From QHXM01 sp032160165 (GTDB lineage: Bacteria; Acidobacteriota; Blastocatellia; Pyrinomonadales; Pyrinomonadaceae), in assembly GCA_032160165.1 (NCBI GenBank), contig JAVHWA010000158.1, forward strand, positions 1 to 64,000: a stretch of 64,000 nucleotides of DNA, in the 5' to 3' direction. Shown one piece after another: positions 63,717 through 64,000 of the stretch (within the stretch, counting starts at the first letter, position 1; the number at the start of each line of letters is the position of its first letter). A program made the translations under genes and the position numbers. Below the pieces are notes generated by a model. The model was not told the DNA's origin and did no database searches. It worked only from the letters and a program-made list of their open reading frames with translations.

Positions 63717-64000
63717 ATGGCGAAGCACGAGCCGAAGGCACGGATGGATGCATACGAAGCGGTCTTTACTGCTCTCGCGCATCCGGTGCGCCGCCGGATA
63801 CTGATGACACTGAACTTCAAGGGCGGTTCGATGACCGCCGGCACGATCGCAGGTATTTTCGCGCACGCGTGGCCCACCACAACGCGACATATTCAGATAT
63901 TAGAAGCGGCTGGGCTGCTGTATCACGTTCAGGAGGGTCGCAGCCGCGTTTACCACATCGATCGGCGGCGCCTTCAACTGGTGCACGACTGGCTTGAATG
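63717..64000 (+). CDS. ArsR-type winged-helix regulator (partial)
   Basis: The first 94 codons of a gene running off the window. AVFTALAHPVRRRILMTLNF and ATGT-like GSMTAGTIAGIF lead to the helix-turn-helix (AWPTTTRHIQILEAAGLL) and a wing (EGRSRVYHI). ArsR-type repressors usually bind their own promoter, and the palindrome between -35 and -10 fits. No metal-binding CxC site is visible so far, so it may belong to the SRPBCC-linked, non-metal group. Confidence 0.85.
   Translation, partial: MAKHEPKARMDAYEAVFTALAHPVRRRILMTLNFKGGSMTAGTIAGIFAHAWPTTTRHIQILEAAGLLYHVQEGRSRVYHIDRRRLQLVHDWLE

Overview
The window looks like a chromosomal segment of a moderately GC-rich Gram-negative bacterium, most likely an Acidobacteriota member close to Blastocatellia. 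That assignment is inference. It rests on a VWFA-related Acidobacteria-type protein, paired DUF1800/DUF1501 exported proteins, a Tes-like radical SAM enzyme, a SAM-II-type riboswitch and the overall gene style. No rRNA, CRISPR array, insertion sequence or prophage is visible, and only one tRNA (Pro, anticodon CGG).

Layout. 0-7 kb: end of a tad/Flp pilus cluster (tadB tail, tadC, tadD-like TPR protein, AAA+ ATPase, LysM/lytic transglycosylase, duplicated-domain secreted protein, VWA protein). 7-14 kb: beta-propeller protein, Tes-like radical SAM enzyme, rpsU, surE, pcm, DedA, tRNA-Pro, and a Gly/Gln minisatellite gene. 14.6-22 kb: three large exported proteins (DUF1800, Tat-exported DUF1501, and a 1237-residue mosaic with CxxCH, sorbosone-dehydrogenase, Calx-beta and DUF4214 regions). 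22-28.5 kb (minus): catabolic set with AtuA split in two genes, an epoxide-hydrolase-like enzyme, enoyl-CoA hydratase and an acyl-CoA carboxylase beta subunit. 28.7-33 kb: acetyltransferase, metallopeptidase, thioesterase, YmdB, a 6S RNA candidate and a ZapA/coiled-coil pair. 33-40 kb (minus): the translation block thrS-infC-rpmI-rplT-pheS-pheT. 40.8-50 kb: citrate synthase, PQQ-type dehydrogenase, leuB and assorted small genes. 50-55 kb (minus): SDR reductase, PPi-type phosphofructokinase and a sulfur-transfer operon. 55.6-63.2 kb (plus): sugar-phosphate metabolism (class III FBPase, phosphoglucomutase, gluconokinase, gnd), interrupted by an AT-richer islet with a membrane protein and a toxin-antitoxin pair whose toxin has an in-frame amber codon. 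63.7 kb to the end: an ArsR-type regulator with an operator inside its promoter.

Two signals stand out. First, about sixteen intergenic elements are built from degenerate tandem heptamers (sometimes octamers), usually as two complementary arms forming a long hairpin. The heptamer word differs between elements but is shared by the two arms of one element. They sit inside operons and overlap start and stop codons, and nothing here explains how they arise. Second, a putative SAM-II riboswitch with a terminator precedes a cystathionine/homocysteine synthase-like gene, a JAMM protease and a single protein joining a ubiquitin-like sulfur carrier, an E1-like enzyme and a rhodanese. The carrier's Gly-Gly is buried inside the fusion, so it would have to be cut to work. 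This suggests a protein-thiocarboxylate methionine pathway with a self-contained polyprotein.

Other points are an AUA start for infC, a PheT without its tRNA-binding insert, and a phosphoacceptor-less receiver fused to a SUKH domain.
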